Of a stretch of 64,000 nucleotides of DNA, positions 32,819 through 41,850 are shown piece after piece. The stretch comes from Actinomadura rudentiformis (GTDB lineage Bacteria; Actinomycetota; Actinomycetes; Streptosporangiales; Streptosporangiaceae). The stretch is taken from positions 1-64,000 of the forward strand of contig NZ_WBMT01000033.1 in assembly GCF_008923185.1 (NCBI RefSeq). The letters are read 5' to 3'. The first letter of the stretch is position 1. Each line of letters starts with the position of its first letter. The notes below the pieces were generated by a model. The model was given only the letters and a program-made list of their open reading frames with translations. It was not told where the DNA came from and did no database searches. The position numbers and the translations under genes were made by a program.

Positions 32819-33751
32819 ATGGATCAGATCTGGACGACACCGAATCATCCCGAGCGTGGTCCGGCCGATTCGCGGCGGCCTGGGCCGATGGTGATGCGCC
32901 TGCTGTTGGGGACACGGCTGCGCCTGCTCCGGGAACAGGGCAACGTCTCCGTCGCCAAGGCGGCGGCAGCGATCCGCGGCTCACAGTCCAAGATCAGCCG
33001 GATGGAGCGGGGTCACGTCGGCTTCAAGACCCGCGACATCACCGACCTGCTGCCCCTGTACGGCGTGATCGACCCAGCCCGGCGGGAGGAGTTCATGGAT
33101 CTGGCCCGCCAGACTGATGTACGGGGCTGGTGGCACGACTACAGCGACATCGTCACCAGATCGGCGGAAACCTATCTCGGCCTGGAGCACGGCGCCGCCC
33201 TCATCCGGACCTTTGACGGCCACGTGATTCCCGACCTCCTGCAGACCCCCGCCTACGCCCACGCCGCACTCCGGGTACTGCACCCGGCCGCACCGGACGA
33301 GGAGGTCGAACGCCGGGTCCGCCTGTTGATGTGCCGTCAACAAGCCCTCACCCATCCGGAGCCGCTCCGGTTGTGGGCTGTCCTGGACGAAGCCTGTCTT
33401 CGCCGCCCCCTTGGAGACGCCGCAGGCATGCACGCGCAGGTCCGGCACCTCATCCAGGCCTGCGAACAGCCCAACATCACCATTCAGGTGATTCCGTTCA
33501 GCCGCGGCGGCCACGCCGGCCGCTATGGACCGGTCACCACTGTGCGCTTCGACGAACCAGAACTTCCCGACATGGTCTACCTCCAGCAGCTCATCGGCTC
33601 CCGTTTCACCGACCAGCAAGCGGAAACCGATCGATACCTGGAGCTGATGAACGAGATCACCTACCAGGCCCTGCCTCCCCAGGCCACCCCGATGCTCCTC
33701 AACCAGATCCTCCACGAGGCGGCACAGGCACCTGCGACAACGACGGCCTAG
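32819..33751 (+). CDS. XRE-family regulator, Scr1/DUF5753 type
   Basis: 310 residues from ATG 32819. HTH at about 28-85 (LGTRLRLLREQGNVSVAKAAAAIRGSQSKISRMERG), then the DUF5753 domain with TFDGHVIPDLLQTPAYAHA, RLWAVLDEACLRRPLG, PNITIQVIPFSRGGHAG and LIGSRFTDQQAETDRYLELM. No DUF397 gene follows, unlike the regulator at 9352, so it is an orphan or uses a distant partner. It is divergent from the DUF574 gene, a common pairing. Confidence 0.92.
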   Translation: MDQIWTTPNHPERGPADSRRPGPMVMRLLLGTRLRLLREQGNVSVAKAAAAIRGSQSKISRMERGHVGFKTRDITDLLPLYGVIDPARREEFMDLARQTDVRGWWHDYSDIVTRSAETYLGLEHGAALIRTFDGHVIPDLLQTPAYAHAALRVLHPAAPDEEVERRVRLLMCRQQALTHPEPLRLWAVLDEACLRRPLGDAAGMHAQVRHLIQACEQPNITIQVIPFSRGGHAGRYGPVTTVRFDEPELPDMVYLQQLIGSRFTDQQAETDRYLELMNEITYQALPPQATPMLLNQILHEAAQAPATTTA

Positions 33752-34076
33752 GCGATTCGGGCCGTCACGGAGCCGCACCGCCCCTCCCCTGCCCTCCCCT
33801 CGCCGCCCCTCGCCTCCCCTCCCGGGACCAAGCGCATGCAGGACGTGCGCATGGAGGTCATGCCGTTGAGGTGGCCGTAATGAGGCCATCACCACGGGAT
33901 CCCATTCGCCGTGAGGAACGACAAGCTCTCGTGCCTAGAAGAGCCGCCCTTGACTCCCAGCAAGGGCGGCGTGGATGCGAGATGTCGACGGGGTCAGGGA
34001 TGGCTCTGCGTTAGTGAGGGTTGGATAGACGGAAAGCATCACCAGTGTGTGGTCGTTAGCCTACGCTTCGTGATTT
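33752..34076. other. Intergenic region with hairpin and C-rich tract
   Basis: 325 bases. Holds a C-rich low-complexity block at about 33771-33826 (repeats of CCCCTCCCC type) and the hairpin at 33943-33970. No gene is supported; in particular no DUF397 partner for the regulator upstream. Confidence 0.5.
33943..33970 (+). terminator. Perfect 10-bp hairpin
   Basis: GCCGCCCTTG and CAAGGGCGGC with an 8-base loop, about 190 bases after the XRE gene. No U-run. It may end transcription from upstream before the 34077 gene. Confidence 0.55.
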
Positions 34077-35432
34077 GTGAGACCTACGCACGGGATCCGC
34101 GAGGAGCTGGCAGGCCGCGCCATCGAGCAGCGCACACCTCGGCGGACCTATCTGAGTGACAGCCAGGAGAACGGTCGTTTCCCCATTCCTGCGGTCCGGA
34201 TCGCGGGAACGGACGATCTGATCGCCGTGATGCGCGGGTCCGGTCTTCATGGGGTGGTGGCGTCACAGATCGAACGGGCTCGCTCGGGCTTCGAGGTGGA
34301 CGCGGAGGGGAAGCCCACGCTTGAGAGCTTCGCTGAGCTCCTCAGCGTGCTGGACGAAAGTGACCGGGAGGCCGTCCGCCAGTCGGAGGAGAAGACGCGG
34401 GCGACGATGCGGTTCTGGGATCTGCTGATCCGGACCGGCATGCTGCACGTCGATCGAACGCGGTCGCTGGCGTGGCCCGGACCTGCGGCGCTCGCGATCA
34501 CGGGGTCGGATGCCGACGCGGCGCTGGACGCGTGGCAGACGTTCCTCATCGCCATGCTGGATCACTGGAGTCTCTCGGAACGCCAGGACGTCGAGGAGAT
34601 CGGGCTCTGCACCAATCTGCTCGTCTTCCTGTACACGCAGGACGATCTGGTCATGCATGAACACCTGTCACCGACGCCCGACCCCAAGGCCCGGGAATGC
34701 GTTCGTGTCCACGTCGGCCTGCTCACGCACGCAGGTCTTGTCGAGCAGGATGACGTCGGCGTCTGGATCAGCCCGCTGGGGACGTTGGTGTGCCGTGCCA
34801 TGCTCGAGGAGGCGAGCGGGCTGACGATCCCGGCGGTCGGGTCGTACGCCGGCGCCGACGCGACCACGCTGTTGGAGGCGCTCTCGTCCTACCGCGTCGA
34901 TCACATCTCGGACGAGGTGCGGGCCTGGTTGTCCGAACGTTCGGTCGAGGCGGGTGCCGCGGAGATCCGGAACGCGCTGCGCGGGGTGGACCCGATCGCT
35001 CGTCGTGCGGGGTTCGATCTGCTGGCCGGGACGATGGACGAGGCGTTCGGAAAGGTCGGCAGGCGCGTTCTGCTGGAGCTCGTGGAGGACGATGAGCTCG
35101 GTGCGCTGGCCTTCAACTTCCTGACCGCGAAGGAGAAGGAGCAGGCCTCCGTTCCGGACACGGCCGCGAACGCCTGGGCCCTTGTCGACCTGGCGGCGGT
35201 CCGCCTTCAGGCCGGCACGCCTGCGGCCGAGATGATCGAACGGCTCGGATACGTCGACCAGGACCCCGAGAAGATGGCCAAACTGATCTCGCTCTTCGGC
35301 GACGTCGACCATCCATGGAACGTGCGTGTCCTTGAGGCGATGGTCGCCCACCATCCTCAACCGGAGGTCGCCGAGGCGGCGCGTCTCGCTCTGCATCGCC
35401 TCGTTCCCACGGCAGGGTCATCGCTGCCCTAG
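34077..35432 (+). CDS. Hypothetical 451-aa helical protein
   Basis: Opens at GTG 34077 and ends at TAG 35432. The composition is mostly helical, with repeated amphipathic blocks: an N-terminal segment (LIAVMRGSGLHGVVASQIERARSGF), a central winged-helix-like part (ECVRVHVGLLTHAGLVEQDDVGVWISPLG, about residues 205-235), and HEAT-like repeats to the end (VDHPWNVRVLEAMVAHHPQPEVAEAARLALHRL). No membrane helix. I do not know the family. A scaffold or regulator role is possible. Start is uncertain. Confidence 0.65.
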   Translation: MRPTHGIREELAGRAIEQRTPRRTYLSDSQENGRFPIPAVRIAGTDDLIAVMRGSGLHGVVASQIERARSGFEVDAEGKPTLESFAELLSVLDESDREAVRQSEEKTRATMRFWDLLIRTGMLHVDRTRSLAWPGPAALAITGSDADAALDAWQTFLIAMLDHWSLSERQDVEEIGLCTNLLVFLYTQDDLVMHEHLSPTPDPKARECVRVHVGLLTHAGLVEQDDVGVWISPLGTLVCRAMLEEASGLTIPAVGSYAGADATTLLEALSSYRVDHISDEVRAWLSERSVEAGAAEIRNALRGVDPIARRAGFDLLAGTMDEAFGKVGRRVLLELVEDDELGALAFNFLTAKEKEQASVPDTAANAWALVDLAAVRLQAGTPAAEMIERLGYVDQDPEKMAKLISLFGDVDHPWNVRVLEAMVAHHPQPEVAEAARLALHRLVPTAGSSLP

Positions 35433-35605
35433 CGGCGGGACCAACCCTGATCGGCTGGCACCGTTGGACGAGCATTGCTTACTTCCGCACAAGCCCTGCA
35501 CGCCGCCGGATTCGGCCAGCCAGAGCGGTGACGATCTCGGGAACCCGTGGAGACAATCACCTTAAGCTTTGACAATCGTCGAGCAGAGTGCAGAAGGCGG
35601 AACGG

Positions 35606-36346
35606 ATGTCCCCCTCGTCCTGGCTTGTCCCGTCCCGGCCAGGCCCTCCGGATCGCAGCCGCGGCCGGGATCTCACCAGGAACCCTCCGGGCAGCGCTCC
35701 CGTCCATCAACCCGGTGAGATGGGGCTGTCCTCCGGCGGACCACTGCGCCAGGGTCACTGGGATGCGATCAGCCCTGCGGTCCGCGACCGCCTGCTCCAG
35801 CGAGCCGGGAACATCATCGAGTGGTGGGCCGACGAGGACCAGTCCGCCCCGGACCGCCGTCCATTCGCGGTGGTCTTCGGGGACCGCGGCCTCTTCATCG
35901 CCGAGCCGCGCGTCAACACCGAGCACCGCCCCGTTTATGCGCTGTCGTCGTACGAAGTCGACCCCGCGTCGTTCCGGCGGATGACGGTGGACCATCGCCC
36001 GCCTCCACACGCCGCCGCCGCGGCGGCGGCAACCGATGACGCAGGCCCGGCGAGTCCCGATCTCGGGATGTCGGCGACTGCGCGCGGGGTGCTGGGCAAC
36101 CTTCCGCCGAAAGCCCAGGAGCTCCTACAGGCTCCCTTCCTCGCCGGAGAGCGGGTGCTGCGCTACGACTGGTACTACGAAGGCCACGAGCACCACCTGA
36201 AAATGTTCATCTTCTATCTCGCCGGCTCCAAGACCGTCACCGTCGCCAACGGCACCAGAATCATCCCCGCAGGGCACACCGCCGACACGGCGCATTGGAA
36301 CCTCGAATGCCGGCGCGCCACCGTGACGCGCCGCACCGGGAAATGA
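35606..36346 (+). CDS. Hypothetical protein coupled to a DnaJ-domain gene
   Basis: 246 residues from ATG 35606 (GAAGGCGG upstream). The first ~40 residues are low-complexity. The centre (about 45-130) is a mixed fold (IIEWWADED, PFAVVFGDRGLFIAEPRV, YALSSYEVD). An Ala-rich linker leads to a second beta-rich part (VLRYDWYYEGHEHHLKMFIFYLAGSKTVTVAN). The stop overlaps the start of the next gene (ATGA), so the two are coupled. No recognised family. Confidence 0.55.
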   Translation: MSPSSWLVPSRPGPPDRSRGRDLTRNPPGSAPVHQPGEMGLSSGGPLRQGHWDAISPAVRDRLLQRAGNIIEWWADEDQSAPDRRPFAVVFGDRGLFIAEPRVNTEHRPVYALSSYEVDPASFRRMTVDHRPPPHAAAAAAATDDAGPASPDLGMSATARGVLGNLPPKAQELLQAPFLAGERVLRYDWYYEGHEHHLKMFIFYLAGSKTVTVANGTRIIPAGHTADTAHWNLECRRATVTRRTGK

Positions 36347-37248
36347 GCCGCCCGAAGTCGACGGGCCGAGACTGGGGATTGGACGGCCGCGACGCCTACG
36401 AGGTGCTCGGCGTCGCCCCGGACGCTTCGACCGCGGAGATCAAGCGTGCGTACCGTCGGCTGGCGCGCACGCACCACCCGGATTCACGAACGAACGACGG
36501 CTCGGCGACGGTAGAGATCTTCCATCTCTGCGCCACCGCGTATGGGATTCTCAGCAAGAGCCGCGCCGAATACGACGCGTACCGCACCCGCTGCGCCCAG
36601 GCGGAACCAGACGAGTCCGACGAACCATCGTGGGACGAGCCCGAGGTGATCTCCGATCCCTGGGAGACCGCCCAAACGGGAGCCGCACCGCCTCCGCCCA
36701 TGCCGCAGCCCCCGCCGCCCATGTCGCGGCCGGCACCACCGCCTCCCCGAGTGCCGCCGCACCCACCTTTCCCTCACTACCAACCGATCCCTCCCCGCCG
36801 GAAACGTCGTGCGGCGAGCATCATCGGAGTGGGTTGCGCCATCGGGTGGGTCCTGGTGCCCGCCTTCATGCTGGTCTCGTTCCTCATCGGTGCCCTCTCC
36901 GAGAAGGAACCCGAGATCGGCGCTGCGGTACCCGAGAAGTTCGCCGGGACGTGGAAGGGCACCTACGGCAAACCCAAGGGTCAGAAGATCAAGGTCACTC
37001 TCGCGCTGCGAGCCGGGCGTGTCCGGGGTGAAGTCCTCTACCCGGGCAGGAGTTGCGGGGGGTCGGTGACGCCGACCTCGTACGCCGACGGAGCTCTGTG
37101 GCTGCGGGAGCACGCAGCAGACCAGGACCAGGGCTGCGACGACGCCGATATCCGCCTCACGCTCAAGAAGAACAAGCTCCACATCGCCTACCACCATGAC
37201 GGGGCAAAAAGCCCCAGGACCACCGGCGTCCTGACCCGCGACTCCTGA
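36343..37248 (+). CDS. DnaJ-domain membrane protein
   Basis: 301 residues from ATG 36343. J-domain at about 16-75 with the essential HPD motif (RTHHPDSRT, residues 44-48), required to stimulate Hsp70 ATPase. A long Pro-rich, acidic linker (about 85-155) follows, then RRKRR and one membrane helix (about 161-185, IIGVGCAIGWVLVPAFMLVSFLIG), and an outer beta-rich domain (FAGTWKGTYGKPKGQKIKVTL and a CGG/C pair). So the J-domain is cytoplasmic and would bring DnaK to the membrane. Coupled to the preceding gene. Confidence 0.85.
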   Translation: MSRPKSTGRDWGLDGRDAYEVLGVAPDASTAEIKRAYRRLARTHHPDSRTNDGSATVEIFHLCATAYGILSKSRAEYDAYRTRCAQAEPDESDEPSWDEPEVISDPWETAQTGAAPPPPMPQPPPPMSRPAPPPPRVPPHPPFPHYQPIPPRRKRRAASIIGVGCAIGWVLVPAFMLVSFLIGALSEKEPEIGAAVPEKFAGTWKGTYGKPKGQKIKVTLALRAGRVRGEVLYPGRSCGGSVTPTSYADGALWLREHAADQDQGCDDADIRLTLKKNKLHIAYHHDGAKSPRTTGVLTRDS

Positions 37249-37370
37249 CCACCCACCTGAGGTTGTGATCAGTCAGGGCGACGGAAGCCGGGGAATCTCA
37301 CGGGACGGGTCATCGATCTCGTGTCAGGCGCCTTGGCGAGCCGCGCGGAGGAGGACTCTCGGGACGCAGG

Positions 37371-38138
37371 TCACCAGGCTACGAAGCCGCCGTCTACCAG
37401 GAGGTCCATGCCGGTGACGAAGGAGGCGGCCTCGCTCAGCAGGAAGACGGTCGGGCCGGCGATCTCGTCCACGGTGGCCATGCGCGCCATGGGGGTTTCG
37501 GATTCGAAGCGTTCGACGCGGTCGGCGACTTCGGGACGGAGGTTCATGGGCGTGGCGGTGTAGCCGGGGCTGATGCTGTTGACGCGGACGCCGCGGTCGG
37601 CCCATTCGGTCGCGAGGCTCTTCGACAGGTGCATGACGGCGGCCTTGGAGGCGTTGTAGTGCGCCTGGGTGAGGCCGCGGTTGGCAATCGTTCCGGACAT
37701 CGAGGCGATGTTGACGATGGAGCCGCCGCCGTTGCGCAGCATGGCGCGGCCCTCGGCCTGGCAGGAGAGGAAGACGCCGGTGAGGTTCACGTCGATGACC
37801 TTCTGCCACTGGGCGAGGGACATGTCCTCGGCCGGAGCCGCGTTGGCGATCCCGGCGGCGTTGACTGCCAGGCGCAAGGGGCCGAGTGAACGTTCGGCCA
37901 GGTCTACGGCCTCTTCCAGGTCGGTGGCTTGGGTGACGTCGCCGTGGAACGCCAGGGCGCGCCGGCCCGCTTTCTCGATGGCCTCGACGGCCACGTCCAG
38001 GTCGGCGCCGGGCAGGTCCAGGCAGGCGACGTCGGCGCCCATCTCGGCGAGCGCGATCGCCAGGCGCCGGCCGATGCCCGATCCGGCGCCGGTCACGAGG
38101 GCGACGCGGTCGTCGAGGCGGAACGAGGGTGCGGTCAC
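37371..38138 (-). CDS. SDR-family oxidoreductase, last gene of the sugar operon
   Basis: 255 residues from GTG 38138, overlapping the regulator stop by four bases. Classical SDR: cofactor loop TGAGSGIGRR (residues 17-26), NAAGIAN, catalytic Ser/Tyr/Lys in SMSGT...YNASK, and C-terminal GYTATPMN. Acidic residue after the second strand (CLDLPG) points to NAD rather than NADP. In an operon for polyol or sugar breakdown it probably oxidises a hydroxyl of the substrate or an intermediate. Related to the other SDR at 42864 but not identical. Confidence 0.92.
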   Translation of the reverse strand: MTAPSFRLDDRVALVTGAGSGIGRRLAIALAEMGADVACLDLPGADLDVAVEAIEKAGRRALAFHGDVTQATDLEEAVDLAERSLGPLRLAVNAAGIANAAPAEDMSLAQWQKVIDVNLTGVFLSCQAEGRAMLRNGGGSIVNIASMSGTIANRGLTQAHYNASKAAVMHLSKSLATEWADRGVRVNSISPGYTATPMNLRPEVADRVERFESETPMARMATVDEIAGPTVFLLSEAASFVTGMDLLVDGGFVAW

Positions 38139-39136
38139 GGGGTGCTCCTGTCGGGTTCGTCGGCGAGGCGCCGGGCCACGCCCAGGTCGGTGATGAGAAC
38201 GTCGATCCAGCCGCCGCGCAGGGCGGCACGGATGGCGGCGTACTTGCGATGGCCGCCGGCGACGCCGATGCGCCGGGGGATGCCGCGGAACGTGTCGGGC
38301 GCGATGCCGATGACGCGTTCGTCCAGGTCGGTGTTCAGCAGGGTGCCGTCCTCGTCGAAGAAGTGCAGGCTGATGTCGCCTACTCCCCCGAGGCGCCGCA
38401 GCTCTTCTTGTTCCTCGGCCGAGAAGATGTTGCCGCTCTGGCGCAGCAGCGGGGACGGCTCCAGGCTGCCGATGCCGACGAGCGCGACGGTCAGCCGGTC
38501 CCAGGACGCGATGACGTCGGCGACCTTGGGATCGGCGACGATCGCGTCGCGGGCCGCGCGGTTGCCGACGACCCCGGGCGCGGAAATGAAGATCGGCTCG
38601 GCACCGGTGATGTCTGCGAGGCGGCCCATCAGGCGCGTGGCCTGCACCTGCACCTTGGGGTCGCCGACGCCGCCGACGAGCTGCACGACCTGCTCCAGGA
38701 AGCGTCCGCCGGGTTTGGAACGCATGGCCTCCACGGTGGCGAGCAGCGTCGCGCTCCAGGAGGAGATGCCGACCCGGTCGCCCTCCATCAGGGTGGTCTC
38801 CAGGTAGACGGCGGTGGCGGCGCCGAGGGCGGGCAGGACCTCCTCGCCCTCGCCCTCCACGTCGACGATGGCCATGTCACGGAGCCCGTACCTGGTCTGC
38901 ACCGCCTCCTCCAGATCGGTGAAGACGCCGGCGGGCGGCACGACGATGGTCCGGACGATGCCCAGCTCGACGGCCTGCTTGAGCAATCGGGACACCCGCG
39001 GCTGGGAGATGCGCAGCTCTTCGGCGATCTGCGGCTGGCGCATGCCCCGCTCGTGGTACATGCGGGCGACCCGGGTCATCAGGCGCAGCTGCTCGTCGGT
39101 GGTCGCCATGCGGGTGGCGCGGCGGATGCTGGTCAT
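38135..39136 (-). CDS. SorC-family sugar-responsive transcriptional regulator
   Basis: 333 residues from ATG 39136 (GAAAGG upstream). N-terminal HTH (RVARMYHERGMRQPQIAEELRISQPRVSRLLKQA, about 18-52) plus a C-terminal sugar-phosphate-binding domain of the DeoR/SorC type (VGISSWSATLLATVEAM, VVQLVGGVGDPKVQ, VALVGIGSLEP, GDISLHFFDEDG and GGHRKYAAIRAALRGG). The effector is usually the phosphorylated sugar made by the operon. Likely binds the palindromes at 46957-46987. Lies within the operon it controls. Confidence 0.9.
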   Translation of the reverse strand: MTSIRRATRMATTDEQLRLMTRVARMYHERGMRQPQIAEELRISQPRVSRLLKQAVELGIVRTIVVPPAGVFTDLEEAVQTRYGLRDMAIVDVEGEGEEVLPALGAATAVYLETTLMEGDRVGISSWSATLLATVEAMRSKPGGRFLEQVVQLVGGVGDPKVQVQATRLMGRLADITGAEPIFISAPGVVGNRAARDAIVADPKVADVIASWDRLTVALVGIGSLEPSPLLRQSGNIFSAEEQEELRRLGGVGDISLHFFDEDGTLLNTDLDERVIGIAPDTFRGIPRRIGVAGGHRKYAAIRAALRGGWIDVLITDLGVARRLADEPDRSTP

Positions 39137-39168
39137 CGTGGCCTTTCGGACGGTGGGCCGGCGCGGAC

Positions 39169-39211
39169 GTTCCGGCACTGAGCATCATGCGTTCGGCACT
39201 GAGCATCATGC
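39169..39211 (-). repeat. Stop-spanning duplicate, ATPase/regulator gap
   Basis: Two copies of a 21-22-bp unit (plus-strand GTTCNGGCACTGAGCATCATGC type, at 39169 and 39191). The second contains, on the minus strand, the TGA of the ABC ATPase gene (39206-39208). Confidence 0.8.
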
Positions 39212-40696
39212 CGTGGCCAGCCGCATGACGGCGGTGTCGGTCGCCTCCGCCCCGGCCAGAACGCCCCGCAGGCGCCCTCGGCTGAGCACCAGGACGCGGT
39301 GCGACAGGCCCAGCACCTCGTCGAGGTCGGAGCTGACGACGACCACCGCCATCCCCGAACGGGCGAGATCGGCGATCACCTCGTAGATGGCGGCCCGGGC
39401 ACCGACGTCGATGCCGCGAGTCGGCTCGTCCAGGATCACGACCTTGGGGCGGCGCGCCAGCCACTTGGCGATGACGACCTTCTGCTGGTTGCCGCCCGAG
39501 AGCGTGCGCACCAGCTGGGACGGTCGTCCCTTGATGCCCATCTCGGTGATCGCGGCGCCGGCGGCGGAGGCCACGCCCTGCGGCGTGAGCCAGCCGCGCT
39601 TGGCGACGCGGTCCAGGTTGGGCAGCGCGACGTTGTCGCCGATGGACAGGTCGAGAACGGCGCCCTGGTTCTTGCGGTCCTCGGGAACGAGCACGACCCC
39701 GGCCTCGATGGCGTCGCGGGGGCCGCGCAGCCGCAGCACGTCGCCCTCCACCGCGACCGTTCCCGCCTTGACCGGGTCGACTCCGGCGACCGCCCGGACG
39801 AGTTCGGTGCGGCCGGCCCCCACGATGCCCGCGATCCCGAGGATCTCGCCCTCATGGACGTCGAACGACACGTCCTGGAACGTCCCGTCCGCCGCCGTGA
39901 GCCCGTCCACGCGCAGGACGGCGCGTTCGCGCGGCGCCCCGGTGTCGGGGAAGATCCGTTCGATGCTGCGGCCGACCATCTCCTCCACCAGCTGGGCCAC
40001 CGGCACGTGCGCGGTGTCGTGCGAGGCGACTCGCTGGCCGTCGCGCATCACCACGATGCGGTCGCAGATGCGGGTGATCTCCTCCAGCCGGTGGCTGATG
40101 TAGATGAACGCCATGCCCTCGCCTTTGAGTGCCTCGATCCGTTCGAAGAGATGATCGGTCTCGTCGGAGCCGAGCGCGGCGGTGGGTTCGTCCAGGATGA
40201 GCAGCCGGGCGTTCAGCGTGAGCGCCTTGGCGATCTCGACCTGCTGCTGTTCGGCGACGCGCAGCGTCCGCACGAGCCGGGTCGGCGGGATGTCCAGCCC
40301 CAGCCTTGTGAGCTGCTCGCTGGCCCGCCGGTTCATCTCCGCGCGGTCGATCCTGCCGCCGCGCTGGAGAAGGCGCCCGACGAAGACGTTCTCCGCCACC
40401 GACAGATCCGGCAACAGCCGCATCTCCTGGTGGATGAGGCCGATGCCCCGGCCGATCGCCTCGCCGGGCGAGCCCGGGGCGTAGGGCTCGCCGTTCCACG
40501 TCATGTCGCCGGTGTCGGACGGGAACGTTCCGGCGATCACGTTGGAGAGCGTCGACTTGCCCGCGCCGTTCTCGCCCAGCAGCGCCACGACCTCCCCCGG
40601 CCGGACGTCAAGGTCAATGTGGTCGAGCGCCTGGGTCGCGCCGAAGCGTTTGGACACACCCCGAACGACCAGGCCACGGCTGCCGTTGTCAGTCAT
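39206..40696 (-). CDS. Sugar ABC transporter ATP-binding protein (RbsA/MglA type)
   Basis: 496 residues with two fused ABC domains. First: Walker A GENGAGKST near residue 40, LRVAEQQQVEIAKAL as signature, LILDEPTAAL. Second: GIVGAGRTELVRAV in place of a normal Walker A, LSGGNQQKVVIAKWL, VVILDEPTRGIDVG. It energises import by the single permease 41835 and binding protein 40789. Gene order here is permease, binding protein, ATPase, reversed relative to many rbs operons. The first domain's Q-rich signature is usual for this family. Confidence 0.95.
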   Translation of the reverse strand: MTDNGSRGLVVRGVSKRFGATQALDHIDLDVRPGEVVALLGENGAGKSTLSNVIAGTFPSDTGDMTWNGEPYAPGSPGEAIGRGIGLIHQEMRLLPDLSVAENVFVGRLLQRGGRIDRAEMNRRASEQLTRLGLDIPPTRLVRTLRVAEQQQVEIAKALTLNARLLILDEPTAALGSDETDHLFERIEALKGEGMAFIYISHRLEEITRICDRIVVMRDGQRVASHDTAHVPVAQLVEEMVGRSIERIFPDTGAPRERAVLRVDGLTAADGTFQDVSFDVHEGEILGIAGIVGAGRTELVRAVAGVDPVKAGTVAVEGDVLRLRGPRDAIEAGVVLVPEDRKNQGAVLDLSIGDNVALPNLDRVAKRGWLTPQGVASAAGAAITEMGIKGRPSQLVRTLSGGNQQKVVIAKWLARRPKVVILDEPTRGIDVGARAAIYEVIADLARSGMAVVVVSSDLDEVLGLSHRVLVLSRGRLRGVLAGAEATDTAVMRLATA

Positions 40697-40700
40697 TGCA

Positions 40701-40794
40701 CGTTCCTACCGAGTCGGTGCGTTCCTACGGGGTCGTGGCACGTTGGTACGGAGCCGCCGCGCGTTCGTACGGGAGTCATGGCGCGTTCCTACGG
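40701..40794 (-). repeat. Five-copy repeat between binding protein and ATPase genes
   Basis: Plus-strand CGTTCCTACGG-like 11-mers start at 40701, 40720, 40741, 40762 and 40784 (spacings 19, 21, 21, 22). The last copy holds the minus-strand TAG of the binding protein gene (40789-40791). The gap is filled almost entirely by these units up to the next start codon. Confidence 0.85.
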
Positions 40795-41736
40795 GTGGGT
40801 GGCGATGTATTCGTCGGCCTTGGCCGTGTCCTTCTTGGTCAGCAGGAACGCGGGCTGCAGCTGCTGCGCAGGCACGGCCTTGCCGTCGATGACGCTGATC
40901 GCGGTGTCCACGGCCATCCGGCCCATCTTGCGGGTCTGCTGGACCATGGTGGCGTCGATCGTCCCGGCGCGGACCGCCTTGATCCCGGCCACGTCGCCGT
41001 CGAACCCGACGATCGTGTACTTCTTGCCCGTACCGGCGGACTTGACCGCCTGGGCGGCGCCGAGCGCCATCGCGTCGGCCTGGCCCCAGAAGATGTTGAT
41101 GCCGGGCTTGGCCTGGAGCATGTCCTGTGCGACCGAGAACGCCTTGTCCTGCGCCCACTCGGCGGTCTGCTGCGCGACGACCTTGACCCCGGGCGCGGCT
41201 GCGAGCGCCTCACCGAAGCCTTTCTGCCGGTCGACCTGCGGCGTCGTCCCGATCTGGCCCTGGAGGATGGCCAGCTGTCCCTTGCCGCCCACGCTCTTGG
41301 TCGTCCACTCGCCGAGGGTCTTGGCGGCGGCGACGCTGTCGGTGGCGATGAACGACTTGCCGGGCTGGTCCGGCGGGTTGCGGTCCACGGTGATGACGGG
41401 GATCTTGGCGCGTTCGGCGGCCTTGACCGGCACGCCCGCGGCGGTGGCGCCCGCCGGGATGTAGATGATCGCCTTGACCTGGCGGCTGATGAAGTCCTGG
41501 ATCTGGTTGACCTGGGTGGCCGAGTCGCCCCGGGCGTCCGCGACGACGACCTCGACGTTCTTGGTCTTGGCCTGCTCCTCGACCGCCTGCTTGATCTGGT
41601 TGAAGAAGTCGGCCTGGAGGTTGGCGACGGCGAGACCGATGACGATCTTGCCCTCGCCGGACGAGCCGCCGCGTCCGCAGCCGGCGACGCCCAAGGCGAG
41701 CACAGCCGCCATTCCTATGGCCATGGGGGTTTTCAT
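40789..41736 (-). CDS. Sugar ABC transporter substrate-binding lipoprotein
   Basis: 315 residues. Signal with lipobox (ALGVAGC, Cys at about residue 20) for lipid anchoring outside the membrane. Mature part follows the ribose/xylose/autoinducer-2 binding-protein fold (IVIGLAVANLQADFFNQIKQAVEEQA, VNQIQDFISRQVKAIIYIPAG, PVITVDRNP, NIFWGQADAMALGAAQAV, IVGFDG). Ligand specificity cannot be read directly. Its gene is separated from those for permease and ATPase by repeat-filled gaps. Confidence 0.94.
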   Translation of the reverse strand: MKTPMAIGMAAVLALGVAGCGRGGSSGEGKIVIGLAVANLQADFFNQIKQAVEEQAKTKNVEVVVADARGDSATQVNQIQDFISRQVKAIIYIPAGATAAGVPVKAAERAKIPVITVDRNPPDQPGKSFIATDSVAAAKTLGEWTTKSVGGKGQLAILQGQIGTTPQVDRQKGFGEALAAAPGVKVVAQQTAEWAQDKAFSVAQDMLQAKPGINIFWGQADAMALGAAQAVKSAGTGKKYTIVGFDGDVAGIKAVRAGTIDATMVQQTRKMGRMAVDTAISVIDGKAVPAQQLQPAFLLTKKDTAKADEYIATHP

Positions 41737-41762
41737 GGGGTGGATACTCCTTCTGCTGGTCA

Positions 41763-41850
41763 GCCTCGCGGCTTCTGCCAGTGAGCCTCGCGGCCAGCGG
41801 GCCTCGGGCTTTGCTAGTGGGTCTCGCGGTTTCGCTAGTGGGCCTCGCGG
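41763..41850 (-). repeat. Five-copy repeat between permease and binding protein genes
   Basis: GCCTCGCGG-type units start at 41763, 41785, 41801, 41821 and 41842. The last lies across the end of the permease gene: on the minus strand it is the final Arg-Glu-Ala-His codons followed by TAG (41835-41837). Two further CTAGTGG strings mark more copies of the stop itself. Confidence 0.85.

Noticed and set aside
33771-33826. C-rich CCCCTCCCC repeats after the XRE gene
   Set aside because: Simple low-complexity tract; unlike the stop-spanning repeats it has no clear unit and does not include the stop codon.
35569-35574. TTGACA hexamer 32 bases before the 35606 start
   Set aside because: Too close to the start codon to leave room for a -10 element and leader; probably chance.
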